A stretch of DNA of 64,000 bases from Clostridium_AI sp002297865 (GCA_937903005.1 CALFNR010000143.1:1-64000); one strand, 5' to 3'. Shown: positions 1 through 8,997, numbered from the stretch's first letter. Notes: a model not told the origin generated them from the sequence alone. Numbers and translations are program-made.

Positions 1-164
1 AAATTATGCTGGCTGGTGGATTAACAGACAAAAACGTTGGAGAGGCAATCAGATTACTGCATCCTGGAATTGTAGATGTAAGTTCGGGTGTAGAAAAGGA
101 AACAGGCAAGGGAAAAGACAAAGAAAAGATTGCACGGTTTGTAAAAGCTGTTTTTAACCGATAG
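1..164 (+). CDS. trpF: phosphoribosylanthranilate isomerase, C-terminal end (partial)
   Basis: Only the last 54 or so codons are inside the window, in the frame that begins at base 3 and ends with TAG at 162-164. The peptide contains LAGGLT near the left edge and VDVSSGVE a little later. These are the phosphate-binding end of the TIM barrel of TrpF, which isomerises phosphoribosylanthranilate in tryptophan synthesis. trpB starts 21 bases after the stop, so this is the 3' part of a trp operon in the common order trpF-trpB-trpA. The 5' end lies outside the window. Confidence 0.88.
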   Translation, partial: IMLAGGLTDKNVGEAIRLLHPGIVDVSSGVEKETGKGKDKEKIARFVKAVFNR

Positions 165-185
165 AAAATTCCGAAGAAGGAAAGG

Positions 186-1385
186 ATGATTAAGAGTATG
201 AGTACATATTATGGAGAATTTGGAGGACAGTACGTAGCAGAGTCCTTAATGAATACATTAAAAGAGGTGGATGAGGCATTTGAGGAAGCCATTCACGATC
301 CAAAGTTCTGGGAAGAATTTGATTATTATATGAAAGAGTATGTTGGCAGGGAAACGCCTCTTTACTTCGCATCCCGATTGACGGAAAAATATGGACCAAA
401 GATTTATCTGAAACGTGAGGATTTGAATCACACAGGAGCTCACAAAATCAACAATGTTATTGGTCAGATTCTATTAGCAAAACGTATGGGCAAGAAAAAG
501 GTAATTGCAGAAACAGGTGCAGGACAGCATGGCGTTGCAACCGCAACAGGTGCAGCTTTATTTAATATGGAATGTAAGGTATATATGGGAGAAGAGGACA
601 TTAAACGTCAGGAACTGAATGTACTTCGTATGAAGATGCTAGGAAGTTCTGTGGAATGTGTAACATCAGGAAGCCGTACTTTAAAGGATGCAACCAATGA
701 AGCGATTCGTACCTGGGCAAAAGAAGCGGAGGATACCTTCTATGTTATCGGTTCCGCTGTTGGACCTTACCCTTATCCCAAAATAGTGAAAACATTTCAA
801 AGTGTAATCAGCAAGGAAGCTAGAAAACAGATTTTACAAAAAGAAGGAAGACTTCCAGATACGGTAATGGCTTGTGTTGGAGGAGGTTCCAATTCCATCG
901 GAATGTTTGCAGAATTTATTGAGGATAAGGACGTAAAACTGATTGGCGTTGAGGCAGCTGGACTTGGTATCGAAACAGGAAAACATGCAAGTGCCATGGC
1001 ATTAGGAAAACCAGGAGTGTTACATGGAATGCGTTCTTATCTGCTACAGGATGATGACGGTAATGTTCAGTTGGCCCATTCTATCTCAGCAGGTCTTGAT
1101 TATCCGGGTGTTGGTCCAGAACATGCTTACTTAAAAGATACTGGCCGTGCGCAGTATGTATCCGTTACAGATGATGAGGCAATGAACGCATTGTTAGAAC
1201 TTTGTAAAATGGAAGGAATTATTCCGGCTATTGAGAGTTCTCATGCTTTAGCATATTTGCTTAAGTATGCCAAAGAGTGTTCAAAGGATGAGATTATTGT
1301 GATGTGCTTATCTGGACGAGGTGATAAGGACTGCCATACCATTCAGGCATGGTTAGAAGGAAATAAGGAATCTTTGAATAAATAG
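186..1385 (+). CDS. trpB: tryptophan synthase beta chain
   Basis: TrpB condenses indole, channelled from TrpA, with serine to make tryptophan, using pyridoxal phosphate in the cytoplasmic alpha2-beta2 complex. The protein has the expected length of about 395-399 residues. The N-terminal GEFGGQYV and the PLP segment HTGAHKINN (Lys at about residue 87) are visible, as are the phosphate-binding GGGSNS loop and SAGLDYPGVGPEH. Two starts are possible: ATG at 186, five bases after a GAAGG, or ATG at 198 (MSTYYGEFGG), which fits the usual family N-terminus. trpA follows after only a few bases, so the two are co-transcribed. Confidence 0.97.
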   Translation: MIKSMSTYYGEFGGQYVAESLMNTLKEVDEAFEEAIHDPKFWEEFDYYMKEYVGRETPLYFASRLTEKYGPKIYLKREDLNHTGAHKINNVIGQILLAKRMGKKKVIAETGAGQHGVATATGAALFNMECKVYMGEEDIKRQELNVLRMKMLGSSVECVTSGSRTLKDATNEAIRTWAKEAEDTFYVIGSAVGPYPYPKIVKTFQSVISKEARKQILQKEGRLPDTVMACVGGGSNSIGMFAEFIEDKDVKLIGVEAAGLGIETGKHASAMALGKPGVLHGMRSYLLQDDDGNVQLAHSISAGLDYPGVGPEHAYLKDTGRAQYVSVTDDEAMNALLELCKMEGIIPAIESSHALAYLLKYAKECSKDEIIVMCLSGRGDKDCHTIQAWLEGNKESLNK

Positions 1386-1397
1386 GGGGTAATGATT

Positions 1398-2195
1398 ATG
1401 AATCGTATCGAAGAAAGGTTAAGCCAGTTACAGGAAAAAGGAGAAAAGGCATTTATTACATATATGACAGCAGGACTTCCAGATATGGAAGGAATGAAAG
1501 AATTATTAAAGGCGCAGGAAGAGGCAGGTACCGATATTGTGGAACTTGGAATTCCATTTTCTGATCCAGTTGCAGACGGTCCAGTGATTCAGGATGCTTC
1601 CTATCGTTCTATTTTAAAAGGAACCAATTTAAAGAAAACATTTCAGGCAGTAAAAGAAGTGCGAGAAGAGTGCCAGATTCCAATCATATTTATGATGTAT
1701 TACAATACTATTTTGCACTATGGGGTAAAAGAGTTTGTTAAGAAATGTGAAGAAGCTGGAGTAGATGGTCTGATTGTTCCTGACTTGCCATTTGAAGAGC
1801 AAAAGGAGATTAAGGCATGTTTGACTTCGGAACATGCGCCAATCCTGATTGAACTGGTTTCTCCTGTATCAAAACAGAGAGTTCCGATGATTCTAGAAAA
1901 TGCCCGCGGCTTTGTATATTGTGTATCTTCCATGGGAGTGACTGGCCAGGAAGGTCAATTTTATGATACGGTAAAAGAGTATTTGAAAGAAGTGAAAGAA
2001 CAGTCAAAGATTCCGGTTATGATGGGATTTGGAATTCAGACGGCCAAGGATGTTGAGTTTGTGAAAGATACAATAGATGGTTGTATTGTGGGAACGCATT
2101 TTATTGAAATATTAGAGGAATGCAACTATGACCTGGAAGAAGCAAAGAAATATATTAAGCAATTTAAGAGTGAATTGAACGGAGTTTTCGTATAG
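1398..2195 (+). CDS. trpA: tryptophan synthase alpha chain
   Basis: TrpA cleaves indole-3-glycerol phosphate to indole and glyceraldehyde 3-phosphate and passes indole to TrpB. About 265 residues, normal for the family. The signature VELGIPFSDPVADGPVIQ contains the catalytic Glu, and GLIVPDLPFEE contains the second catalytic acid. I prefer ATG at 1398 (MNRIEERL) to the in-frame ATG at 1392. The GGGGG run at 1385-1389 is eight bases from 1398 but only two from 1392. It is the last gene of the trp operon and ends just before a bidirectional terminator. Confidence 0.96.
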   Translation: MNRIEERLSQLQEKGEKAFITYMTAGLPDMEGMKELLKAQEEAGTDIVELGIPFSDPVADGPVIQDASYRSILKGTNLKKTFQAVKEVREECQIPIIFMMYYNTILHYGVKEFVKKCEEAGVDGLIVPDLPFEEQKEIKACLTSEHAPILIELVSPVSKQRVPMILENARGFVYCVSSMGVTGQEGQFYDTVKEYLKEVKEQSKIPVMMGFGIQTAKDVEFVKDTIDGCIVGTHFIEILEECNYDLEEAKKYIKQFKSELNGVFV

Positions 2196-2206
2196 AGTTG
2201 AATTCT

Positions 2207-2241
2207 AAAAATGCCGCTCTGTTTATAGGGGCGGCATTTTT
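2207..2241. terminator. bidirectional intrinsic terminator between trpA and fabV
   Basis: An 11-base perfect stem (AAAAATGCCGC / GCGGCATTTTT) with a 13-base loop sits between the convergent trpA and fabV. The A-run on one side and T-run on the other give a U-tract on either strand, so it can end both transcripts. Confidence 0.9.
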
Positions 2242-2257
2242 GTACCATAATTCTTTT

Positions 2258-3415
2258 CTACACAAGAGGAATATCTTCCTCGTAATCAACATTATCAAAA
2301 TGGAATCCGAACATTTTGTAAAAATCTTCCCAATAACCGTCTGTGTCTGCAAAATCCATCAGATTTTCGGTGGAAACCTTGTCCCAGTTCTCCATAACTG
2401 CTTGTTGCACATCCTCGCGCATTTCAAGATCATCTACACGAATTAATCCATTTTCATCAGTCAATATGCCATCAGGACCTAATACTTTGTCATGGAACAA
2501 ACGATACATCTGCTCGATACAGCCTTCGTGAATTCCTTTCTCTTTCATTACTTTATATAACAAAGAGATATATAGAGGCACAACAGGAATTGCAGAACTT
2601 GCCTGTGTAACAAGTGCTTTATTCACAGATACATAAGCATTTACACCTTTAAATTCTTTTGTAATTTCTTTAGAAGTAGCAATCAGATGATTCTTCGCCA
2701 TTCCAATGGTACCATTTTTGTAGATTGCATGTGTTACTTCAGGGCCGATGTAAGAGTAAGCAAGAGTTGTTACTTTGTCAGCAAGAACACCAGCATGTTC
2801 TAATGCTGTAATCCAGTCCTTCCAATCTTCGCCGCCCATAACCGTTATGGTATTCGCAACTTCTTCTTCTGTTGCATAAGGAATGCTTGCATCAATTATA
2901 GTATTGTGTACTAAATCCCAGTTCTTGTTTTTAAATTCTTCTGAAATAGCTTTGATAACAGAAGAGTATGTAACACCATTTTTTGTTCTTCTTGGTGCTG
3001 CAATACTATATACAATCATATCAATCTTACCAAGATCTTGTTTGATTGTTTCAATTGTCTGTTCTTTGATTTCTTTTGAAAATGCATCGCCATTAATGGT
3101 TTTCGCATAAAGACCATCACTTGCGGCAATCTCATCAAAAGCTTTTGTGTTGTAGTAACCAGCAGTGGCGCATCTTCTTTCGGTAGGCTGTTTTTCAAAC
3201 ATAATACCTAATGTGTTTGCCTTTGCACCATAAGCTAAACTTATTCTGGAAGCAAGTCCGTAGCCGGTGGAACATCCAATTACAAGAACGTTTTTTGCAC
3301 CTTCCATAGCAGGATGGTTTTTAACATATGTAATTTGTCTTTTTACGTTTTCGGCGCATCCCTTTGGGTGTGCTGTTGTACAAATAAAGCCTTTTACTTT
3401 TGGCTGTATAATCAT
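2258..3415 (-). CDS. fabV: trans-2-enoyl-ACP/CoA reductase, FabV family
   Basis: FabV/Ter reduces the trans-2-enoyl thioester with NAD(P)H, in the last step of fatty acid elongation or in crotonyl-CoA reduction. The 385 residues match the family. The N-terminus MIIQPKVKGFICTTAHP is typical. A nucleotide-binding segment VLVIGCSTGYGLASR lies near residues 43-58. The Y-x8-K catalytic pair that defines FabV appears as Y232...K241 in the YKNGTIGMAK segment. The gene is monocistronic, has its own promoter at 3454-3482 and a FabT-like operator next to it. That operator suggests a role in fatty acid synthesis rather than only in butyrate formation. Confidence 0.93.
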   Translation of the reverse strand: MIIQPKVKGFICTTAHPKGCAENVKRQITYVKNHPAMEGAKNVLVIGCSTGYGLASRISLAYGAKANTLGIMFEKQPTERRCATAGYYNTKAFDEIAASDGLYAKTINGDAFSKEIKEQTIETIKQDLGKIDMIVYSIAAPRRTKNGVTYSSVIKAISEEFKNKNWDLVHNTIIDASIPYATEEEVANTITVMGGEDWKDWITALEHAGVLADKVTTLAYSYIGPEVTHAIYKNGTIGMAKNHLIATSKEITKEFKGVNAYVSVNKALVTQASSAIPVVPLYISLLYKVMKEKGIHEGCIEQMYRLFHDKVLGPDGILTDENGLIRVDDLEMREDVQQAVMENWDKVSTENLMDFADTDGYWEDFYKMFGFHFDNVDYEEDIPLV

Positions 3416-3436
3416 AATGCATCTCCCTCACTGTAG

Positions 3437-3449
3437 TTTGATAATCAAA
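3437..3449 (-). promoter_or_regulatory. FabT-like operator in the fabV promoter
   Basis: The 13-base palindrome TTTGATAATCAAA lies four bases downstream of the fabV -10 box, over the expected transcription start. It matches the core of the FabT operator (TTTGATTATCAAA) known from streptococcal fatty acid synthesis genes. The sequence shows the palindrome and its position. That a FabT-type MarR repressor binds it is inference. Confidence 0.7.
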
Positions 3450-3453
3450 GTTT

Positions 3454-3482
3454 ATTTTAGCATAATTTATAGGGATGTACAA
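3454..3482 (-). promoter_or_regulatory. fabV promoter
   Basis: Read on the minus strand, TTGTAC (3482-3477) and TAAAAT (3459-3454) are separated by exactly 17 bases, a good sigma-A type promoter pointing at fabV. Confidence 0.7.
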
Positions 3483-3581
3483 TAAGTGGAAAATCAAAAC
3501 AACAAAAAATTATGTTTACTTTTGATGAAACTTCTTCTATATTAATAGTGGATGATAACATTGTATATAAGAGGTGCAAGA

Positions 3582-4757
3582 ATGAATATAGGTTTATTTA
3601 CCGAGACTTACTATCCGGAGATTAATGGTGTTGCTGCATCGGTATATGTGTTAAAGGAAGAACTAGAAAAACAGGGACATAACGTGTATGTGTTTACTAC
3701 CACATCACCAGGGGCACCAAAGGATGAAAAGAATGTATATCGGGTACACAGTTTACCATGTATTTTAATTAGTGACAGGCGAGTTGGCCTGCTGTATCAA
3801 AGAAAAACTGCGTCCATAATTAAGAAATTAAACTTAGATATTATACATACCAATACGGAATTTTCCCTTGGCATATTCGGAAGGATTATGGCAAAAGAGC
3901 TGAAGATTCCGATTATTCATACTTATCACACGATTTATGAAGATTATACACATTATATAACAAAAGGTGTGTTATTGGATAACAAAGCAAAGAAAGCAGT
4001 TCGGGCATTTTCCAAGGTTTGTTGTAATACGGTGGATGAAGTCATTGTTCCAACAGAGAAGGTCAAGGAACTGTTGCGAGCTTATCATGTCAAACGACAT
4101 ATAGAAGTCATTCCATCGGGAATCGATTTGGATAAGTTTGATGAAGGCAGATACCAGGCGAAAGAACTGGATGAGATACGAACTGAGTATGGAATTCAAA
4201 AGAATGATAAAGTAATCTTGTATCTAGGTAGATTGTCTCATGAAAAAAATATGGAAGAATTGTTAAGTTATATGCCATTCTATATGAAAAAGCATGAGGA
4301 TGCAAAATTTGTAATAGTTGGAGATGGACCAGCAAGTTCTCATTTAAAGAATATGGTTAAGGGGCTATCTTGTGAAAAGTCTATTCTGTTTCTAGGAGAA
4401 AAACCATATGATGAAGTAGGAAAATACTATCAGCTAGGTGATGTATTCGTAAGTGCTTCCAATAGTGAAACACAAGGATTAACCTTTATTGAAGCTATGG
4501 CATCAGGGCTTCCGGTTATTGCGAAAGAGGATAAGTGCCTAAATGGTATTATGGAAGAAGGGGGGAATGGTTTCTTTTTCCGTAGTCAAGAGGAATTTGT
4601 TCATGCATTAGATAACGTTTTGTATAGTGGGAAAGAAGAACAATATTGTAAAAATGCAAAAGAAACCGCTTATCGTTTTTCGACACATGTGTTTGCGAGT
4701 GAGATACTTGATGTATATGAGGATGTACTAAGTAGAAGGGAATTACAATATGGATAA
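3582..4757 (+). CDS. GT4-family glycosyltransferase, probably diacylglycerol glucosyltransferase-like
   Basis: The 391-residue protein starts with MNIGLFTETYYPEINGVAAS, the N-terminal Rossmann signature of GT4 enzymes of the monoglucosyl-diacylglycerol synthase type. Later parts show the donor-site features: VILYLGRLSHEKN, FVIVGDGP, LGDVFVSASNSETQGLTFIEAMASGLPV with the EX7E-like region. It probably transfers a sugar to a membrane lipid or a cell envelope acceptor at the cytoplasmic face. An upstream in-frame ATG exists at 3552, but GAGGTG just before 3582 and the family N-terminus favour 3582. It overlaps the next gene by eight bases, so both are translated together. The acceptor is not determined by the sequence. 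Confidence 0.85.
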   Translation: MNIGLFTETYYPEINGVAASVYVLKEELEKQGHNVYVFTTTSPGAPKDEKNVYRVHSLPCILISDRRVGLLYQRKTASIIKKLNLDIIHTNTEFSLGIFGRIMAKELKIPIIHTYHTIYEDYTHYITKGVLLDNKAKKAVRAFSKVCCNTVDEVIVPTEKVKELLRAYHVKRHIEVIPSGIDLDKFDEGRYQAKELDEIRTEYGIQKNDKVILYLGRLSHEKNMEELLSYMPFYMKKHEDAKFVIVGDGPASSHLKNMVKGLSCEKSILFLGEKPYDEVGKYYQLGDVFVSASNSETQGLTFIEAMASGLPVIAKEDKCLNGIMEEGGNGFFFRSQEEFVHALDNVLYSGKEEQYCKNAKETAYRFSTHVFASEILDVYEDVLSRRELQYG

Positions 4758-5526
4758 ACGAGGAGAAAAGAAATTGATTATCATGCAGGTAATATTAGTT
4801 GTTTTAGGAATTGCTGCAGTTGTGTATTATTCGATAATTGTATCAATTTTGGGATTCCGTAGAGATTTTTCTTTAGTCTGGATAGTGGGAGCATTGGGCT
4901 GTTTTGTTCTTTGTTTCCTATTAAACCAAATGGGAAAATTGCAATATGCTGGTGCATCAAAGGTACTGAATATGCTAATAGCAGTGTTTGTGATTTTAAT
5001 TGTATTTTTTGCATTTATTGAAAGCTTGATCCTGAGGACAGGATTTGCAAAACCCGATGCTGGAGCTGATTACATGATTGTATTAGGGGCTCAGGTAAAT
5101 GGTACGAAAGTATCAAAAGCCCTTCGTTGCCGCTTGGATGCAGCGATATCGTATGCAATGGATAATAAAGAGACAAAAGTAATTGTCTCAGGTGCCCAGG
5201 GGTATAAAGAAGACATTACAGAAGCTAAGGCCATGCGTGATTACTTAGTAGAGAATGGATTGGAAGAGGAGCGAGTTATCATGGAGGATAAGTCAACCAA
5301 TACCAATGAAAATATAATGTATAGTAAGAAGTTAATGGAACAATCCGATTATGTGGTCATTGTAACGAATCGCTTTCATTTATATCGAGGAGTACACATA
5401 GCTAAGAAACAGCTGACGCAAAAGGTAGAAGGTCTTGGGGCGGATACAGGTACTCTGCTCTTTTTAAACTATTATGTAAGAGAAGCGTTTGCAATTGTAA
5501 AAGACGGATTGATGGGGCATATTTAG
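4750..5526 (+). CDS. YdcF/SanA/ElyC family membrane protein (DUF218)
   Basis: 258 residues. Three hydrophobic segments (about residues 10-30, 37-58 and 66-92) precede a DUF218 domain. The domain begins at DYMIVLGAQVNG and contains KVIVSGAQG, DITEAKAMRDYLV and the acidic EDKSTNTNENI loop, all typical of YdcF/SanA/ElyC proteins. Members act at the cell envelope, and ElyC affects lipid-carrier metabolism, but the biochemical role is mostly unknown. It overlaps the preceding glycosyltransferase by eight bases and is ten bases from the next gene, so it belongs to the same operon. This suggests envelope lipid or glycan work. Confidence 0.88.
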   Translation: MDKRGEKKLIIMQVILVVLGIAAVVYYSIIVSILGFRRDFSLVWIVGALGCFVLCFLLNQMGKLQYAGASKVLNMLIAVFVILIVFFAFIESLILRTGFAKPDAGADYMIVLGAQVNGTKVSKALRCRLDAAISYAMDNKETKVIVSGAQGYKEDITEAKAMRDYLVENGLEEERVIMEDKSTNTNENIMYSKKLMEQSDYVVIVTNRFHLYRGVHIAKKQLTQKVEGLGADTGTLLFLNYYVREAFAIVKDGLMGHI

Positions 5527-5536
5527 GAGGCAAAGT

Positions 5537-6016
5537 ATGGAGTCTAGAAAAGAAAAGGCGGTACGCCTGTTTCAAGAAGGATTTAACTGTTCACAGGCTG
5601 TATTTGCTGCTTATAGTGATATATATGGAATCGATGAGAAAACAGCTTTACGTATTGCAAGTTCTTTTGGAGCTGGAATGGGGCGCATGCGTGAGGTTTG
5701 TGGCACCTGTTCTGGTATGTTTTTAGTAGCAGGTTTGGAGAGCGGGGCAACAGAAGGAAAGGATGCAGCAGGAAAAAGGCAGAATTATGACATGGTACAA
5801 ATGCTGGCAGAAGAGTTTCGTAAACGAAATGGTACTATTATTTGCCGTGAACTTTTAGGACTAGACAATCCGCAGGTAACGGCGGCTGAATTTAAAGATA
5901 CAAAGCCAGAAGAGAGAACAACAGCCTATTATCAAAAACGACCTTGTGTAAAGCTTGTGGAAGAGGCAGCAGAAATACTAGAAAACACAATCTTAAAGGA
6001 ACATCTTGCAAAATAA
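5537..6016 (+). CDS. C_GCAxxG_C_C family protein
   Basis: 159 residues. The Cys pattern of the C_GCAxxG_C_C (redox-active or metal-binding) family is visible: NCSQAVFAAY near residue 17, GAGMGRMREVCGTCSGM near 45-60, CRELLG near 100 and a late Cys in KRPCVKLV. The function of the family is not established; the conserved cysteines suggest a metal or iron-sulfur cluster. It follows the YdcF gene by ten bases with AGGAGGC upstream and is probably the last gene of the operon. About 160 AT-rich bases then separate it from the LCP gene. Confidence 0.88.
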   Translation: MESRKEKAVRLFQEGFNCSQAVFAAYSDIYGIDEKTALRIASSFGAGMGRMREVCGTCSGMFLVAGLESGATEGKDAAGKRQNYDMVQMLAEEFRKRNGTIICRELLGLDNPQVTAAEFKDTKPEERTTAYYQKRPCVKLVEEAAEILENTILKEHLAK

Positions 6017-6098
6017 GATTGTTTCAAAAATGTTTCAGTCAATATGCATATGAAAATAAAAATTGTAATACATTTTTATTAATTTTGTAACAAAGTAG

Positions 6099-6126
6099 TT
6101 GAAAAATTATGTCATTTTGGTAAAAT
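6099..6126 (+). promoter_or_regulatory. promoter for the LCP gene
   Basis: TTGAAA at 6099-6104 and TAAAAT at 6121-6126 with a 16-base spacer, about 50 bases before the LCP start. Confidence 0.5.
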
Positions 6127-6178
6127 GAAAAGGCTAAGATAAATATGCAGTGGTTGAGATAGGTTGGTGTATAATCAT

Positions 6179-7576
6179 ATGGATGAGAAAAAGCGAAAGG
6201 AAGATGACTGGATTGACGAAATCAGCTACTCAATAGGAGAACAGGTTGAGAAGGGTGATAATCCCGAAGATTCCGGAAAAGAAAAGACACATGACGATAT
6301 TGATATAAAAGAAGAAAAAAAGGGCGAAGATTTGAAAGAAGAGAAGAAAGAAGAATCAAATACAGAAAAAGGACAGCAAGAAGTACCAGTGATTGCAAAA
6401 GAAGAGGAAGTACCTTCAATTAATCTTGATGATATGAAGTTACAGGAACCAGAACCAGGTGCGTTGGAAAGTTATCTTGAAAATGCACAGGAAGATACAA
6501 AGAAGAAAAAGTGGTCATGGAAAAAGAAGCTGCTTGTAGGATTGTGCGTATTGGGACTTCTAATTGGTGGCGCATGTTTAACTGCTTATTTTATGCTTGA
6601 TAAAATCCAAACAGAAAGACCAGAAGATATCAAGAAAGCAGAGACGGATTTGACACCAGATGAATTAGCCCAACAGAAGGCAAATCTAAAACCACAAGAA
6701 TTTAATAATGTAATTGAACAGAAGGTTGTTAACATTTTGCTGATTGGAGAAGAAGCGATTAATGATGGAGTTTTAGGTCGTTCTGATTCTTCCATGATTG
6801 CTACACTTAACACAGTTGAGAAATCAATTAAGCTAACTTCTGTTATGCGAGATATGTATGTAACTATACCAGGTTATAAAAATAATAAGCTGAATGCTGC
6901 TTTCCACAATGGTGGAGGTGTGCTACTAGCAGAAACGATTGAACAGAATTTTGGAATCCAGATTGATGGTTACGTTCGAGTGAATTTTGACGCATTTGAA
7001 AAAATCGTTGATGAGCTTGGTGGCGTAGATATAGAATTGACAAGTGATGAAGCGTACTACTTAAATACAACAAATTATATTTCTAAGAAGAAAAACCGAT
7101 GTGTAAAAGAAGGACTTCAGACCCTCAATGGAAATCAGGCCTTGGGTTACTGTCGTGTCAGATACAAGACAGCATCCAATGGAGAAGCTAATGATTTTGG
7201 ACGTACTTATCGACAGAGAACAGTATTAAAAGCAATTTTTGATAAATACAAACATCAAAATGTTGTGAATATGGTATCAATTGCGACAGACCTTTTATCT
7301 TATGTAAAAACCAGTATGACAAAATCAGAGATGATCAGTTATCTTACAACGGCCGCAAGTTTTGGTTCTTTAGACTTGGAAACCTTTCGAATTCCGATGG
7401 ACAATACGTATGATGGACAGAAAATAGATGGCAAGTCAGTACTTGTAATTGATTTTGATGCAAACAGAAAAGGTTTGCGTGATTTTATTTATGCAGGTAT
7501 TAAAGATTCGGATATCAAGGTAGTGAGTGGAGATATGGAAGATGACCGTTATTTTTCTTATCTTTGGACTGATTAG
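6179..7576 (+). CDS. LytR-CpsA-Psr (LCP) family cell-wall glycopolymer ligase
   Basis: LCP proteins attach teichoic acid-like or capsular polymers from lipid carriers to peptidoglycan outside the membrane. The 465-residue protein has an unusually long, charged cytoplasmic N-terminal tail (about 115 residues rich in Glu and Lys), then one membrane helix near residues 120-140. The LCP domain follows: NILLIGEEA, LGRSDSSMIATLN, VMRDMYVTIPGYKNNKLNAAF and a GYVRVNFDAFEKIVDELGGVDIEL segment. These contain the Arg and Asp residues used for polyprenyl phosphate binding. ATG 6179 is chosen; an in-frame TTG at 6164 is possible but has a poor ribosome site. The GNAT gene follows after 17 bases. Confidence 0.9.
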   Translation: MDEKKRKEDDWIDEISYSIGEQVEKGDNPEDSGKEKTHDDIDIKEEKKGEDLKEEKKEESNTEKGQQEVPVIAKEEEVPSINLDDMKLQEPEPGALESYLENAQEDTKKKKWSWKKKLLVGLCVLGLLIGGACLTAYFMLDKIQTERPEDIKKAETDLTPDELAQQKANLKPQEFNNVIEQKVVNILLIGEEAINDGVLGRSDSSMIATLNTVEKSIKLTSVMRDMYVTIPGYKNNKLNAAFHNGGGVLLAETIEQNFGIQIDGYVRVNFDAFEKIVDELGGVDIELTSDEAYYLNTTNYISKKKNRCVKEGLQTLNGNQALGYCRVRYKTASNGEANDFGRTYRQRTVLKAIFDKYKHQNVVNMVSIATDLLSYVKTSMTKSEMISYLTTAASFGSLDLETFRIPMDNTYDGQKIDGKSVLVIDFDANRKGLRDFIYAGIKDSDIKVVSGDMEDDRYFSYLWTD

Positions 7577-7593
7577 CAAGGAGGAGTTGTATA

Positions 7594-8091
7594 GTGGCGA
7601 TTACATTTTTACCTGTTATGGATGCTGATGATATCAGTCAAGTAGCATCAATGGCAGATGAAGTTTATCATGAACATTACGCTGGAATTATTTCAGATGA
7701 GCAAATTGATTATATGGTGAAAGAATATCAGTCTGTTGAGGCAATCACAGAGCAGATACATAAAGCGGGTTTTGATTATTTTATGTTAAATAACAATGAA
7801 TGCAATGTAGGATATTTTGCAATAAAGATGGAAGAAGACAGAATCTTTATTAGTAAGCTTTATGTATTAAAAGAATTTCGAAATAAAGGTTATGCAAAAC
7901 AGGCATACCAGTTTTTAAAGGGCTTAAGTGAGGCAATGGATTTGAAACATATTTATTTATATACACATAAAAAGAATTTAGAAACAATTGCAATGTATGA
8001 AAAATTTGGTCTGAAGAAAGTTGAGTCCCTTGTGAATGATTTTGGCAATGGGTTTGTGATGGATGACTATAAGATGCAGGAAGATTTATAA
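7594..8091 (+). CDS. GNAT-family N-acetyltransferase
   Basis: 165 residues starting at GTG, nine bases after AAGGAGG. The acetyl-CoA binding motif A is visible as ISKLYVLKEFRNKGYAKQAYQFLKG near residues 88-112, followed by IYLYTHKKNLETIAMYEKFGLKKVES, the classical end of a GNAT fold. The acceptor cannot be told. It is probably co-transcribed with the LCP gene, and a terminator closes the unit at 8110-8148. Confidence 0.88.
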   Translation: MAITFLPVMDADDISQVASMADEVYHEHYAGIISDEQIDYMVKEYQSVEAITEQIHKAGFDYFMLNNNECNVGYFAIKMEEDRIFISKLYVLKEFRNKGYAKQAYQFLKGLSEAMDLKHIYLYTHKKNLETIAMYEKFGLKKVESLVNDFGNGFVMDDYKMQEDL

Positions 8092-8109
8092 TTTAGAGTG
8101 ATAAAACAG

Positions 8110-8148
8110 ATACTAGGGTGTCAAAAGGATTTGATATCCTAGTATTTT
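8110..8148 (+). terminator. terminator after the GNAT gene
   Basis: A long stem formed by ATACTAGGGTGTCAA and TTGATATCCTAGTAT with one GU pair, followed by TTTT. Confidence 0.8.
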
Positions 8149-8225
8149 CAAATTTATAAGAAAATTCAAAGTTCCTAAAGTCAGAGGGAGATGCACACAA
8201 GTGGGAAGAAAGGTTAGGTACTAAT

Positions 8226-8918
8226 ATGAAATATCCAATACTATTATTTGATGCAGATAATACATTGCTTGATTTTACGCAAACTGAGAAGCAGGCATTT
8301 GTAGAAACAATGAAAAAACATGGATTTCCATATGATGATGAAGCGAAGAAAGCATATGATGAGATTAATCACGGATTATGGAGACGATATGAAAAGGATG
8401 AAATTACGAGAGATGAAGTAGTGAATACTCGTTTTGGAAAGCTATTTGAACAACTTGGTGTGATTGGAGACGGCGTAGCCTTTGAGAAGGAATACCAGGA
8501 CATGCTTGGAGCAGGAAGTTTTCTCATGGATGGTGCGATTACTTTGTTAGCAGCTGCAAGAAGAGTTGGACACAAGTGTTATATCGTAACCAATGGTGTT
8601 GCAAAGACACAGCATAGAAGATTAGAGGATTCAGGAATTGTTCGTTATGTAGATGGTGTGTTTATATCAGAAGAACTGAAATGTCAGAAACCAGCAAGAG
8701 AATTCTTTAATCTGGCGTTTGAGGTAATTGGAGAAGAACATAGAAAAGATGCTTTAATCATTGGAGATAGTCTTTCTTCTGATATTTTGGGTGGCAATAA
8801 TGCTGGGATTACAACTTGCTGGATGAATCCAGACCATCTTGTCAATGAAACGTCAGCAGTAGTAGATTATGAAATTGCCCATTTAGATGAGTTATACCAG
8901 ATACTAGGCATAGAATAG
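8226..8918 (+). CDS. yjjG: HAD-family hydrolase, YjjG-type nucleotidase
   Basis: 230 residues with all four HAD motifs. Motif I is LLFDADNTLLDF (the DxDxT nucleophile, D9 and D11). YIVTNGV gives motif II, a Lys in LKCQKPAREFF motif III, and LIIGDSLSSDILGG motif IV. This pattern and length match YjjG, which hydrolyses noncanonical pyrimidine nucleotides. A phosphoglycolate-like substrate cannot be excluded. It stands alone between a terminator and the thrS leader. The ribosome site before the ATG (AAAGGTTAGG) is weak. Confidence 0.85.
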   Translation: MKYPILLFDADNTLLDFTQTEKQAFVETMKKHGFPYDDEAKKAYDEINHGLWRRYEKDEITRDEVVNTRFGKLFEQLGVIGDGVAFEKEYQDMLGAGSFLMDGAITLLAAARRVGHKCYIVTNGVAKTQHRRLEDSGIVRYVDGVFISEELKCQKPAREFFNLAFEVIGEEHRKDALIIGDSLSSDILGGNNAGITTCWMNPDHLVNETSAVVDYEIAHLDELYQILGIE

Positions 8919-8963
8919 GCTGGATTTATTATGCAAGTTACGTTGTAAGTATTAATAAGGACG

Positions 8964-8991
8964 TTGACAAAATAGTTATGAGTGCTATAAT
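8964..8991 (+). promoter_or_regulatory. promoter of the thrS T-box transcript
   Basis: TTGACA (8964-8969) and a perfect TATAAT (8986-8991) with a 16-base spacer, immediately upstream of the T-box leader. Confidence 0.85.
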
Positions 8992-8997
8992 ATAGAC

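Noticed and set aside
2198..2446. 82-codon plus-strand frame between trpA and fabV
   Set aside because: Runs through the terminator into the fabV antisense strand; no ribosome site.
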